From NCBI GenBank assembly GCA_022495995.1, contig JAFEMH010001468.1:372001-436000 (forward strand): 64,000 nucleotides of DNA, in the 5' to 3' direction. A program made the translations under genes and the position numbers. The notes under the pieces were generated by a model. The model was given only the letters and a program-made list of their open reading frames with translations, had not been told where the DNA came from and did not search any database. The stretch comes from Adenophora triphylla var. japonica (taxonomy: Eukaryota > Streptophyta > Magnoliopsida > Asterales > Campanulaceae). Shown in pieces: positions 44,590-55,009 of the stretch (positions are counted from its first letter, which is position 1; each line of letters begins with the position of its first letter).

Positions 44590-45380
44590 TCCAAACTTAA
44601 GCTACCTCTATCACAGATTGAGAAGTACGCTCAAGTTCTCAAAAACTTAAGCTACCTCTATCACAGATTGAGAAGTACGCTCAAGTTCTCCAAACTTTAG
44701 CTACCTCTATCACAGATTGAGAAGTACGCTCAAGTTCTCCAAACTTAAGCTACCTCTATCACAGATTGAGAAGTACGCTCAAGTTCTCCAAACTTTAGCT
44801 ACGTCTATCTCTGATTCGAAAGAGATTGAGAAGTACGCTCAAGTTCTCCAAACTTTAGCTACCTCTATCTCTGATTCGAAAGAGATTGAGAAGTACTCTC
44901 AAGTTTTCCAAACTTTAGCTACCTCTATCTCACAGATGGTGAAGTACGCTCAAGTTCTCCAAACTTTAGCTACCTCTATCTCTGATTCGAAAGAGATTGA
45001 GAAGTACGCTCAAGTTCTCCAAACTTAAGCTACCTCTATCACAGATTGAGAAGTACGCTCAAGTTCTCAAAAACTTAAGCTACCTCTATCACAGATTGAG
45101 AAGTACGCTCAAGTTCTCCAAACTTTAGCTACCTCTATCACAGATTGAGAAGTACGCTCAAGTTCTCCAAACTTAAGCTACCTCTATCACAGATTGAGAA
45201 GTACTCTCAAGTTCTCCAAACTTTAGCTACCTCAATCACAGATTGAGAAGTATGCTCAAGTTCTCCAAACTTAAACTACCTCTATCACAAATTGAGAAGT
45301 ACGCTCAAGTTCTCCAAACTTTAGCTACCTCAATCACAGATTTAGAAGTATGCTCAAGTTCTCCAAAATTTAACTACCTC
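44590..45380 (+). repeat. Tandem repeat array, units of 49 and about 60 bp
   Basis: About 15 copies of a unit containing gagaagtacgctcaagttct and agctacctctatcacagatt. Basic units are about 49 bp. Longer units of about 60 bp carry an extra tctgattcgaaagagattgag. The array lies between the antisense genes and the 3' LTR. Such variable arrays in this position are a known feature of Tat elements and a proposed source of satellite DNA. The open frame through it is not a gene. Confidence 0.9.
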
Positions 45381-45411
45381 TATCTCCTCGATAGTGACGT
45401 AAGCTTTAGTC

Positions 45412-45525
45412 TCCTCAGGTGATAACCTCATTAATTGTCAATCAGGTGACAACCTCCATTAATTGTCAATCAGGTGACAACCTCTATTAATTGTTAATTA
45501 GGATGACTCCTCCATTAATTGTCAA
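45412..45525 (+). repeat. Second tandem array, about 29-bp unit
   Basis: Four imperfect copies of a unit like aggtgacaacctccattaat-tgtcaatc, directly after the larger array and unrelated to it in sequence. Confidence 0.8.
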
Positions 45526-45544
45526 AACTTCAAGGATCCTAGAC

Positions 45545-46096
45545 ATGTTCCTAACTATCTAGTGAGGCTTGAACTACGACCAAGGCTTGATTCCTCCGGG
45601 ATACGTAGGTAGCCTTTCCTAAAGGTCCAGCCATCCGATCACATTGGTCACCCTGTTCCTTCGTCATTCCTCAGTGGTGAAGTAGCCCCTCATAGAGGTC
45701 TAGATATCCGACCACATCGGTCACTTCCTTCGTCTAGCATATCCCCAGTAGGATCAGTCGCTTGACCTCCCAGGTCACTTTCCCTTCTATTTCCCCAGCA
45801 AGAGACCAGTTTCTCTTCGCCATTCCTCAGCGGATCTTATTCTGAACTACGGCCTGGCTTGATTCCTCCGGGATACGTAGGTAGCCTACTTTAGGTTCAG
45901 CCAATTCATCACATATGACACCCCCTTTCCCCAATGGATTCTGAACTACGATTATGGCTTGATTCCCATTCGGGATATGTAGGTAGCCTTCCAAAGGTTC
46001 AGCCACTCGACCACCTTGGTCACCCAATTCGTCTCGGCATTCGCCAGATCGGATCCTTTTCTATCGACAACCCCACTCGCCCTGCAAGTGACGTTG
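45545..46096 (+). repeat. Imperfect repeats with the tgaactacg...tacgtaggtagcc motif
   Basis: Three diverged copies (about 45565, 45842 and 45940) of a motif with gaactacg, ggcttgattcc, ggatacgtaggtagcc and cagccat/cactcg. This motif also occurs after integrase (about 39260-39318). It is a common conserved block in the 3' region of Tat-type elements. Confidence 0.7.
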
Positions 46097-46108
46097 CCGA
46101 GGGGCTTC
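46097..46108 (+). other. Gypsy-1 polypurine tract
   Basis: ccgaggggcttc directly abuts the TG of the 3' LTR, the expected place of the plus-strand primer. Confidence 0.6.
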
Positions 46109-47775
46109 TGTAAGTACCCAAATCTGGCTCATGCCTTTCGGTTAAGTTTCCCGGCAATTCCCTGGACTTTCCTAAAGTTCAGGAGCAATTCGGGAACTGT
46201 TTCGAACCTTCCGAGGGGTGAAGGAATTACTTGGAATTAAAAAACCACGTTTTCCTTTAATATAAAAACCCTTCTAGAAGGCCACCTTGTATGATTCTTG
46301 AAATGTGCTGAGTCATTGTGGATAATGCCGCACGGCTGCATTAGGATAGAACTCTAGGCCGCACGGCTTCATTAGCTTTTCCCAGAGTGCCTATAAATAG
46401 AGGCCTCCGCTACCCATTTTGATATACAGTTTTCAGCATTGAAACTCTGCCAAAATAACACTACGAAAATACAAAGAGCTGAGAGTGCCAAAAACCACCT
46501 CCCTCCTCCTTAAAACCTCCAAAAGTTGGTCCCTTCCCTAGGCAAACCTCCAAGAGAAAGAGGTCACCACCATTGGTAACCTCTCATCCCCTTTATCTTG
46601 CATTATGCTTGTATATATGTGATATATTTGCTCCTTGCTTTACATATTACTATATATTTGCTTGGGACTTGGTACATTGTCATCAAAGATCATATCTTTA
46701 GGCATGTAGATCATATCCCCCTCCTTTTGCATCCTTTGCATTAAAGTAGCATCTTTTGCTCCTAAAAATGATATCTTTATGCATCCTTTGCTCATAAAAA
46801 TGTTATCTTTGCATAAAATTTGCATCCTTTGCACTTGAAACTTCATTTTTACACATAAAGATGCATCCTTTGCATTAAAGATCATTTCTTTAACATCAAA
46901 AAGCATCCTTTGCAAACAAATAGCATCCTTTGTATCAAAATGTCATCTTTTTCATTAAAAATGTCATTTTTAGTTTATAATGCATCCTTCATGTCCCTCG
47001 TGATTGGATCTCAATTTCCTAGGATTGCTTAGTGACCTTCCTAAGGCACGAAAAGCATAGGAAGAGCATAAAGATCCAATCTTTATACCCTTCCCCTAGT
47101 CCCCTTTGGTATGTGATGCATCCTTTGGAGCGGACCGGTGTAAAGATCCTATCTTTACATTGTTTCTTCCATTAAAGGTGCCACAATCTCTTTAGAAAGG
47201 GATAAACCTTGAACCCTATATCTCTGATCATCACTTGAGACGAGCATAATAGTCCCTATACAAGCTCAATCGTCTCAAGATGTAGGATTGATGGGCTAAG
47301 GATACTCCTTTCGAAAGAACCTCATTTTGGACTATAAGAGAGAGTCCTTCTCTCGATCACACATGGCCCAAGGTCAAATAGTGATGATCACAAGTCCAAG
47401 ATGAGGACGGGATCAAAGTCCCGAACACATAAAAATCCAAGGAATCCCGAGCGATAACCAACTAAATGGTTTATACGTCCGGAAGACAACTTGGAACATC
47501 CCCCCCTCTTTTCAACACAAGCACACAAGAAAGCACGCAAGCAAGCACGAAAAATGGAATCTTGGAAGACTTGCTTCGGCAAGGCACCTTGGGTGAACGA
47601 CGATCCGTTCTTCCCAAGGGGTAACTTAACCTCCGCACCCTAATTCCTTTTTTTCAAAGTTTTGAGGAAATCAAAATGGCGTGGCGACTCCATTTTTACA
47701 AATTAAACCGGATGTTTTCAAACTCAAGTGAATCCAAATTAAAACACAAAAAAGATTTTGGGCACCACATTCACA
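46109..47775 (+). repeat. Gypsy-1 3' LTR
   Basis: Collinear with 29375-31045 except for scattered substitutions and a few small indels. It ends ccacattcaca and is followed by the TGCAT duplication. Paired dyads are at 46327-46336 and 46358-46367, and a TATA box at 46391-46400. Confidence 0.93.
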
Positions 47776-47780
47776 TGCAT

Positions 47781-48284
47781 GAACGCAGATTCGTTCAGAA
47801 TCCCGACGAACTATTATTGCATTGGGATAGATAGCTTGTGGCCTTGAATCTTCCCTAGTAAGATACTATCGGATATACTAACCTTTTAGTAGCGCAATAC
47901 TTTGAACCAACTTGATTGTATAGTGTATACCAAGACAATAGTATTTGCACAATAATACTCTAACACGTTTTGTTCTCACGTTTTTGTCAATTTCGGCCCT
48001 GGACCGTATCTACTTCATAAGTGTTTCATTTAGAAGCGGCCCATATTACTTCTTACTTATATAGGTGATCTCCTATAAAGAGTATCCTGCGACTCCACCA
48101 CGTAGGTATAGGAATCATTAAAAGTTTTCTCAACTTAACCTCACCACTGCTTTAGGTGCATACACTTGGATTGTTCTAGGAATGAGTATGAAAAGGTTCC
48201 AAGTGTTTCTACTGAACTCTCAAAACTTAGTTGTCTCTTTGAACCAAGGGCTTTGGATCTCCAATTTTCAAGGTAGAGTGTCCG
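47781..48284 (-). other. Copia-B 3' untranslated internal region
   Basis: Non-coding, between the end of the Copia-B RNase H and its polypurine tract (now displaced to 29342 by Gypsy-1). No gene seen. Confidence 0.6.
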
Positions 48285-50192
48285 CTAAGAAAGTTCTTTT
48301 GCTGTGGCATTTAAACCCATTCCTCTTAATAACGTAAACATTTGATCTCTGCTTATACCTTTAGTAAGTGGATCCGCTAGATTATCCTTTGACTTCACAT
48401 AGTCAACAACGATAATTCCATTAGAGATCAATTGTCTGATGGTATTATGTCTACGACGTATATGTCTAGACTTACCATTATACATACTAATTTGTGCCCT
48501 TCCTATTGCTGACTGACTATCACAATGTATTGGTACATCGGGCATAGGTTTATTCCAACAAGGAATATCTTCCAAAAGATTCTTTAGCCACTCAGCTTTT
48601 TCTCCAGCTTTGTCTAGGGATATAAACTCATATTCCATCGTTAATCGAGCTATGCAAGTTTGTTTGGAAGATTTCTATGACACCGCTCCTCCACCTATTG
48701 TGAAAATATATCCACTTGTGGACTTGGAGTCTTTTGTGCAGACATCCAATTAGCATTATAGTATCCTTCTAATACTTCTGGATATCTTCTATAAAGTAAC
48801 CCACAATTCCTTATATATTTTAGATTCCTCAATACTCTCGTTAAGGCTTTCAAATGATCATTACTGGGATTACTTGTGAACCTACCCAGCTTGCTCACTG
48901 AATATGCGATGTCTGGACGTGTACAGTTTGTTAAGTACATTAGACTTCCAATTATCCTAGCATATTCCAGTGGAGAAACTGGTTCAGCGACGTTCTTGAC
49001 TAAGTGTAGACTCATGTCTACTGGAGTCTTAGTCGGTGGACTGTCAATGGCATTAAATTTTCGAAGAACATTTTCAAGATAATGGGACTGTGATAGGATT
49101 ATTCATTCTGATGTTCTAGAAATCTATATTCCTAATAACATCAGCTAATCCCATATCCTTCATGTCAAATTTTTTCTTTAACATGGCCTTAGTATTCATG
49201 ATCAGTTCATGAGTACTTCCCATTATCAACATGTCGTCTACATAAAGACAGACTATTACAAATGGTTCAGATGTCCCTTTAATGTAGACACACTTGTCAC
49301 ATTTATTTATCTTGAATCCATTTGACAACATTGTTCGGTCAAACTTCTCATGCCATTGTTTAGGTGCTTGTTTTAGTCCGTACAATGACTTTACAAGTTT
49401 ACACACCTTTTGCTCTTTTCCAAGAGTAACAAACCCTTCAGGTTGTTCCATGTAAATCTCTTCATCTAGATCTCCATTCAAGAAAGCTGTTTTCACGTCC
49501 ATTTGATGTGTCTCAAGGTTATGCACTGCAACAATAGCAATGAGAACACGAATGGATGTGATCCTCGTAACATGGGAATATGTATCGAAGAAATCATATC
49601 CCTCCTTTTGTTTAAACCATTTGGCTACCAATCGAGCTTTAAACTTATCAATAGATCCATCATCCTTATACTTCCTTTTAAGAATTCATTTGCAACCCAA
49701 CGGTTTGCATCCTTTAGAAAGATCAACCAACTCCCAAGTATGATTGTTCATAATGGACTCTATTTCACTGTTAATAGCTTCTTTCCAGAACGGATCATCC
49801 GGACTGGATAATGCTTGTTTAACAGTTGCAGGTTCATTTTCTAACATGAAAGAAAGAAAATCAAGACCAAAAGATTTTTCAACTCTTGACCTCTTACTGC
49901 GCCTGGGTCCTTCTTCTTCTACTACTTCTTTATCTTGTGAAGAACCATTCGCAGTTTCATAACTTCTCTTGTTAGAACTTATTTCTTTTCGTTCCTTAGA
50001 AGGAAATATATTTTCAAAGAATATAGCATTCCTTAATTCTATCTTCATTCCTTCATTCATATCAGGAATGTCTGATTTGTGCACTATAAATTGATATGCA
50101 CTACTATTGTTTGCATATCCTATGAAAATGCAGTCAATCGTCTTAGGTCCGATCTTGACTTGCTTAGGCTTAGGTACTTCAACCTTAGCCAA
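48285..50192 (-). pseudogene. Copia-B reverse transcriptase and RNase H
   Basis: Minus strand. A linker with a basic stretch (GPRRSKRSRVEKS) leads into the RT N-terminus (50192-49686). An in-frame stop sits just after KGCKPLGCK. The RT core continues at 49631-49116 with MDVKTAFLNGDLDEEIYMEQ and the active-site CLYVDDMLIMG intact. The RT end is at 49015-48695 and RNase H at 48638-48285 (IHCDSQSAIGRAQ, KSRHIRRRHNTIRQL, VKSKDNLADPLTKG). Frame breaks lie near 49680, 49100 and 48680. Apart from these it is well preserved, younger-looking than Copia-A. Confidence 0.88.
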
Positions 50193-50237
50193 ATACCCTC
50201 ACACTTTGAGGTATTTATAATAAGGCTTACAATTATG

Positions 50238-51353
50238 TCATAATTCATAAGGAGTATTATCAATTCCTTTCTTAGGTATCTTATTAAGAATGTAGTTGGA
50301 AGAGAGTATGGCTTCCCCCCACAAGTTATCGGGTAAGCCAGAGCTTATCAATATTGCATTCATCATCTCTTTAAGAGTACGATTCTTGCGTTCAGCTACT
50401 CCATTAGACTGAGGTGTATATGGTGCTTTCGTTTGATGAATTATGCAAGATTCCGAGCATAAGTCTTCAAACGGAGCAACATATTCTTCTCCTCTATCAC
50501 TTCGAATCTTCTTAATTTTTACATTAAGTAGATTTTCAACTTCATTCTTATAAGTTTGAAAATCCCCTAAGGCTTCATCCTTACTTTTCAATAGATATAC
50601 ATAACAATATTTTGTGCAATCGTCTATAAAAGTAATGAAATACTTTTTCACACCTCGAGTTTGCACTAACTTTAGATCACAAATATATGTGTGAATCAAT
50701 TCAAGAGGTTTTGTGTTTCTTATTAATGCATTAAATGGTGCCTTAGTCATTTTTGCCTCAACACAAATTTCACACTTGTCAGTCGAATCGGATTTAGACA
50801 TCTGAATTAAATCTTTATTCACTAACTTCTTAATTGTGTTAAAATTTACGTATCCTAATCTATCATGCCATAAGCTAGGACTATCCAACAAGTAAACATA
50901 AGAAACAACACTTTTATTCTTCACCTCAGGGTGGATTACGTTCATTACATTCATCTTGAAAAGGCCCTTCTCGAGGTAACCTTTTCCAAGGGAAAGACCA
51001 TTTTTGGTTAACACAAACTTGTCGGATTCAAACACTAATTTAAAACTGGCCTTGCTCAATAGAGCGTCAGAAACCAGGTTCTTACGAATGTCTGGGATAT
51101 GCAACACATCCAGTAAAGTCAACTCCTTGCCTGAAGTCATCTTTAACACAACTTTTCCAATGCCCACAACTTTAGAAGTAGCAGAGTTTCCCATATACAG
51201 CTTCCTTCCGGAAATGGGAGTGTAGGACGAGAAGCTCTCCTTATATGCACAAATATGGCAGGCAACACCTGTATCTATCCACCATTCCTTTGGATTGTCA
51301 TCCAACTTAGCCAAATTGGCTTCAAACACCATAGCAGCAAAATCAAGCTCCAT
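50238..51353 (-). pseudogene. Copia-B protease and integrase
   Basis: A minus-strand open frame of 371 codons. The protease-like start has [13 protein letters not shown] (D-T-G in place). The pre-integrase GAG domain has [16 protein letters not shown] and the [11 protein letters not shown] zinc cysteines. The integrase core has the second Asp in RSDRGEEY and the Glu in [12 protein letters not shown]. The first catalytic Asp, normally in HSD, is replaced by Tyr (IHTYICD), so the integrase would be inactive even without the downstream frame breaks. The frame ends at a stop at 50238, shortly before the linker to RT. Confidence 0.88.
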
Positions 51354-51355
51354 GT

Positions 51356-52278
51356 CATCAACTACGTTGGCTTGATTTATGTTGCCTCTTTGGTCTTCCC
51401 TTCTTGGGTGACGGCAATCCTTTGCTATATGGCCAGGTTTGCCACAGTTATATCAATCTTTTGTCGGCTTCTTGGCCATCATCTTCCTAGCATTCCCTGA
51501 ATGCTTCCTCAACTTATTATTGCTTGTGCTAGTTTCAGCAAGATACTTCCATTTTACCTTTGTTATCCTTGGCTTCAGCCTTAGCCTCATTCTTCTTACT
51601 GTTCTTTCCTCAATTTGAAGATGAATTATCAGGTCTTCTAGTCCCATCTCCTTGCGCTTATGCTTGAGATAGTTCTTGAAGTCCTTCCAGGCAGGTGGCA
51701 ATTTCTCAATGATTGAAGCCACCTTGAATGGTTCATTCATAACCATTCCTTAAGCAGTTAATTTATGCAAAATCAACTGAAACTCATCAACTTGGCTGGC
51801 AACGGTCTTCGAGTCAACTATCTTGAAATCAAGGTACTTGCCAACTACAAACTTCTTTGAACCGGCATCTTCGATTTTGTACTTTCACTCCAAAGTGTTC
51901 CATAACTCTTTGGTCGTTGCAACCAGATAATACACATTGTATAGTGCATCATCTAATCCATTCAGAATGTAATTTCTGCACAAGAAATTACCATGATCCC
52001 ACACCTCCTTGGCAATCCATCTTGGCTGGTCAGGATCATCAATAGCAATTGCAGGGGGGCTCTTGTAAGAACTTCTGCAAACTGAGGGTCGTAAGATAAA
52101 ACAACATCTTTTGCTGCCATCTTTTAAAGTCCACCCCAGTGAACTTCGTTGGTTTCTCACCATGTGTCGGGTGAGTCGGAGCAGGAACAGGTGCAACAAT
52201 CTGGGTAGTTGCATCGGGGTTCAGGTTGGGAGTAGCCCCAGAAGATTGGGATGACTCTTTTTCATTAGCCATTCTCAA
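51356..52278 (-). pseudogene. Copia-B Gag
   Basis: Minus strand, starting near 52278/52272 (MANEKESSQSSG), with a Pro-rich lead, then Gag helices in shifted frames (52214-51885; 51746-51453 with PPAWKDFKNYLKHKRKEM, typical of copia Gag). The zinc knuckle around 51410-51455 reads [13 protein letters not shown], but its first Cys codon position is now TGA (51453-51455). At least two further frameshifts occur. Confidence 0.83.
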
Positions 52279-52319
52279 AAAAACTTTTTGTTTAAAACCA
52301 AGAAAATTCTTCTTACGAT

Positions 52320-53510
52320 TGTTATCGAAAGTATTTCGAAAATTGAAATAATTTCAAAATAAAATAATTTCTTGAAAATGGAAAATCATAAAACAAGAAG
52401 AAGATGAAGTGGCGAAAATTGATAACTGGAAAAATTAACGTAATAGAATTAACAGAACTAAGTCGAGTCTTGTGAAAACACAATCTCCCTAAGAAGAATT
52501 TGCCCCGTACTGGTGCTAACGGTTAAAACGGTAATCCTCCCGTAAGATGAAACGACTTTTCAAATCCTGATGGAAGCACTTCAAATCAGGAAACCTACGA
52601 ACTAACAATGTTCGAAAATTCTGAACTTGGAGGGAGGAGAATGCAACAATATGCTTTTAACTAACTAAACTCTTTAATACTTGATTGCTTGAATGATTTG
52701 GATGATGTAAACTGACATTTTGGGGGTTTATTTATTGTTTTCGAAGAGTCACAGGTATATGTTGGGTAATAGGCATAATTTGATTTGGGTAAATCTGGGC
52801 AGTCCGATCGCACCTGATCGATGAACCAGATTCAACGAACCGGCCCGAACCAGTGCCAATGGGTACATCCGTACCGACCCGCACCTGTGCGAAGGGTCAC
52901 GGACCAACCAGATTCATGTATGAATCCAATCAGCGGATCGAACCCGAACCAGCCCTAAACTCGTCCTAGCCGAGTCAATCTCACACCAAACCCGGTTCAA
53001 CCCTATCTGACCGAACCATGCCACGAACCGAATCAACTTTCGTCAAAAGTTTAAGGCTCCAATAGCTCCTACCGACGTGCAAAGTGCGCCCTAAAACGCC
53101 CATTGTGCCGCTTCGCAATTTTGGAGTAATTTTGGGCTAGTCCAAAATTAGCATAATTGGGCCAATACTTGCATGGTTAGCTCAATGCTCCACTAGGTTG
53201 AATGGTAAGGAGGATACCACTTGATTGTTACCTCCTTCAAGTGGATGAGTTAAAAAACTCTCATACCTTTTGGTTTCTAGGCAATGTGGGATATGACATT
53301 CCATATTCACAAACTCTTCATAAACTCATTTCAAATTACATACTTTGAGCATTAATTTCTGATTCACCACAAATTGATTTTGAGAAAATAAACATATCAC
53401 GTTAATCTACTCCAAATGTAGATTATAAATATGTAATTTATCTTTCATTTACACAAAATGGAAATACATTTAATTTCAATCAAATATTGGTCAAACCAAT
53501 ATTCCCAACC
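52320..53510 (-). repeat. Copia-B right LTR (5' LTR of the element)
   Basis: A 1,191-bp intact LTR starting tgttatcgaaag and ending attcccaacc, followed by GCTAG. It aligns with 25355-26298 joined to 29091-29341, which defines the solo-LTR insertion in the other copy. Confidence 0.92.
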
Positions 53511-53590
53511 GCTAGAATATCACCGGAATTACACCATTGCTTATTTAATCTTCTAGCTTAGGCGTCACCAAAGGCAAATACTAAATACAG
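53511..53590 (-). repeat. Copia-A right LTR, second part
   Basis: gctagaatatcaccggaatt onward matches the left LTR of Copia-A (20620-20670), showing that Copia-B split this LTR. The exact right end is uncertain. Confidence 0.75.
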
Positions 53591-53677
53591 GGAACTCAAT
53601 TTTCAGGGAAGCAAGTAAATTATCAAAATATTCTTTTATATACCTATCGTATGAACTGGGTTTAGAGACAGAAAGCA

Positions 53678-53859
53678 TCTCGTGTGAACTCACACGAGAC
53701 ACATCTCCTGTGAACTCACACGAGATGTGTCTCGTGTGAGTTCACACGAGATGTGTCTCGTGTATATGTACACGAGACATCTCGTGTGCGTGTATACGAG
53801 TCATCACGTGTACTTATACACGAAATTATAGATTACATCTCGTGTATACTTACACGAGA
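53678..53859. repeat. Array of seven 22-bp palindromes
   Basis: Seven units at 53678, 53704, 53730, 53756, 53780, 53804 and 53838. Each is a hairpin with arms TCTCGTGTG / CACACGAGA (later units TCTCGTGTA / TACACGAGA) around a 4-nt centre. Spacing is 26, 26, 26, 24, 24 and 34 bp. Units 5 and 6 have imperfect arms. It has no coding potential and is not a known MITE end. Confidence 0.85.
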
Positions 53860-53861
53860 CG

Positions 53862-54576
53862 GGCAAGGACAGCGTTGGAATATTTCGTTTCCTGTATATA
53901 ATTTTCTCTGTATATAACCATATCCGTCACCAAACTTTGATGTCATTAATCCAATAGTTCGAGTTTCACATTTTTATAGGGTTGTTTTTGTTTGTGTGCT
54001 TGATTTGTAATTAATTAGATTGTTTCTGATTGATTTGTAATAGATAATAGATTAGGTTTTGTTTACGGTTTACAATAAACTAAGTAATTAATTAATATCA
54101 TGAAAACTTTATACTAAACTTGAAAAAAAATGATAGCATAAAGCTGGGGCTATTATAGATTGAGTGTAATCACATCTGAACTCTAAACCAAATGAGGCCG
54201 TCTATTAATTGTCAATGACTTAACAATAATGTCTCACCAACCCATTCAATTTATTCTATAATCTGTATATTCCAATGGTAATTCTTTAGCAAATATTGAA
54301 AAAAGTAGCGTATATTTATATTAAACGATTTTTTTAATACTATGTGTTATAACGGCATACATTAAGCTTTTTAAATAAGCTAACTAATGTATTTATATAC
54401 TGTATTCTATAGATATGCAAATTTACATATATAAAAAAATATTTCTTTAATTATGAAAATGAATAGATTAAAGTAAGATAAATTATAGAAATTAGTAAGT
54501 TAAAATAATTTAATAAATACATTAATTTTCTTATTTAAGAAGCTAAATGTGTGTCCTTACATTAAAAAAAACTGTA
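53862..54576. other. AT-rich non-coding DNA
   Basis: Nothing recognisable apart from short A/T runs. Confidence 0.5.
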
Positions 54577-54578
54577 TA

Positions 54579-54867
54579 CTCCCTCCGTCCCATCAAGAGT
54601 GTCACCCTTTTAGGGGTGACACGCAAATTAAGAAAAAAAGAGGGAAGAAAAAAATGTTGTGGGTGTAATTTGAAAATAGGAGAGAGAATTAGTGGAGGAA
54701 ATAATGAATTTAAAAAGTGTTGTGAGTGTAGAGGAGAGAGAATTAGTGGAGGGAATAGTGGATGGGATAATAGAATATTAATAAAACATTTCATTTTAGG
54801 AAAGATGACACTTCAAACGGAACATTATTTTGGGTAAAAAGTGACACTTGAAGTGGGACGGAGTGAG
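54579..54867. mobile_element. Stowaway-like MITE
   Basis: A 289-bp element, CTCCCTCCGTCCC at the left and gtgggacggagtgag at the right, flanked by TA (54577-54578, 54868-54869). Subterminal agagtgtcac/gtgacacttg is inverted. Confidence 0.86.
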
Positions 54868-55009
54868 TATTAAAATCCACAAATATGAACACGTTAGAAA
54901 AACTGTATTCGGCAGATTAAGTTGAACTTTCTCCCAAAGACATAAATCAGTTTTCCACATGCAATTATTTCTTAGAAGTTAGAAGACAGTGAAAAGGTCT
55001 CACCTAAAG

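Larger units (their letters stand above)
29375..47775 (+). mobile_element. Gypsy-1: 18.4 kb Tat-type Ty3/gypsy element with antisense genes
   Basis: A plus-strand LTR retrotransposon with LTRs of 1,671 bp (29375-31045) and 1,667 bp (46109-47775), flanked by an exact TGCAT duplication (29370-29374, 47776-47780). Order: 5' LTR, primer-binding site, about 1.8 kb leader, gag, protease-like region, RT, RNase H, a second RNase H, integrase, two antisense genes, tandem repeats, polypurine tract (46097-46108), 3' LTR. Dual RNase H domains, great length, antisense genes and repeat-rich 3' region are all known traits of the Tat (Ogre/Retand/Grande) lineage. The LTRs differ by only a few percent by eye, so it is the youngest large insertion here, yet every coding domain is broken. 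Confidence 0.93.
25355..53510 (-). mobile_element. Copia-B: Ty1/copia element nested in the Copia-A LTR
   Basis: A minus-strand Ty1/copia element. Left LTR 25355-26298 plus 29091-29341 (interrupted by a solo LTR), right LTR 52320-53510, duplication GCTAG on both sides. Internal coding remains run 52278 down to 48285 on the minus strand. A polypurine tract (catgtgggggat on the minus strand, 29342-29353) precedes the 3' LTR at the left end. Its internal region is itself interrupted by the 18.4 kb gypsy element at 29375-47775, only about 30 bp from that tract. I did not recognise a standard primer-binding site next to 52320. LTRs start TGTTATCGAAAG and end ccaac(a/c). Confidence 0.9.
20133..53590 (-). 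mobile_element. Copia-A: Ty1/copia element split by Copia-B
   Basis: An old minus-strand Ty1/copia retrotransposon. Left LTR 20133-20696, internal region 20697-24849, right LTR 24850-25354 continuing at 53511 to about 53590 after the Copia-B insertion. The split is proven by the duplicated pentamer GCTAG (25350-25354 and 53511-53515) and by the left LTR, which reads continuously across the junction (gccagctagaatgtcaccg). A primer-binding site like that for initiator tRNA-Met (tgatatcagagtt, complement of about 24836-24848) adjoins the right LTR. RNase H and Gag motifs look Tork/Tnt1-like. I could not find a target duplication for Copia-A itself. Confidence 0.85.

Noticed and set aside
44717..45028. 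A repetitive protein of the EKYAQVLQTLATSISDSK type
   Set aside because: It is a translation of the 49/60-bp tandem array with no defined start or end. Phase is kept only where unit length is 60 bp.
53678..53859. A CRISPR array
   Set aside because: Regular spacing and palindromes resemble repeats, but there are no unique spacers of usual length, no cas genes, and the genome is a plant's.
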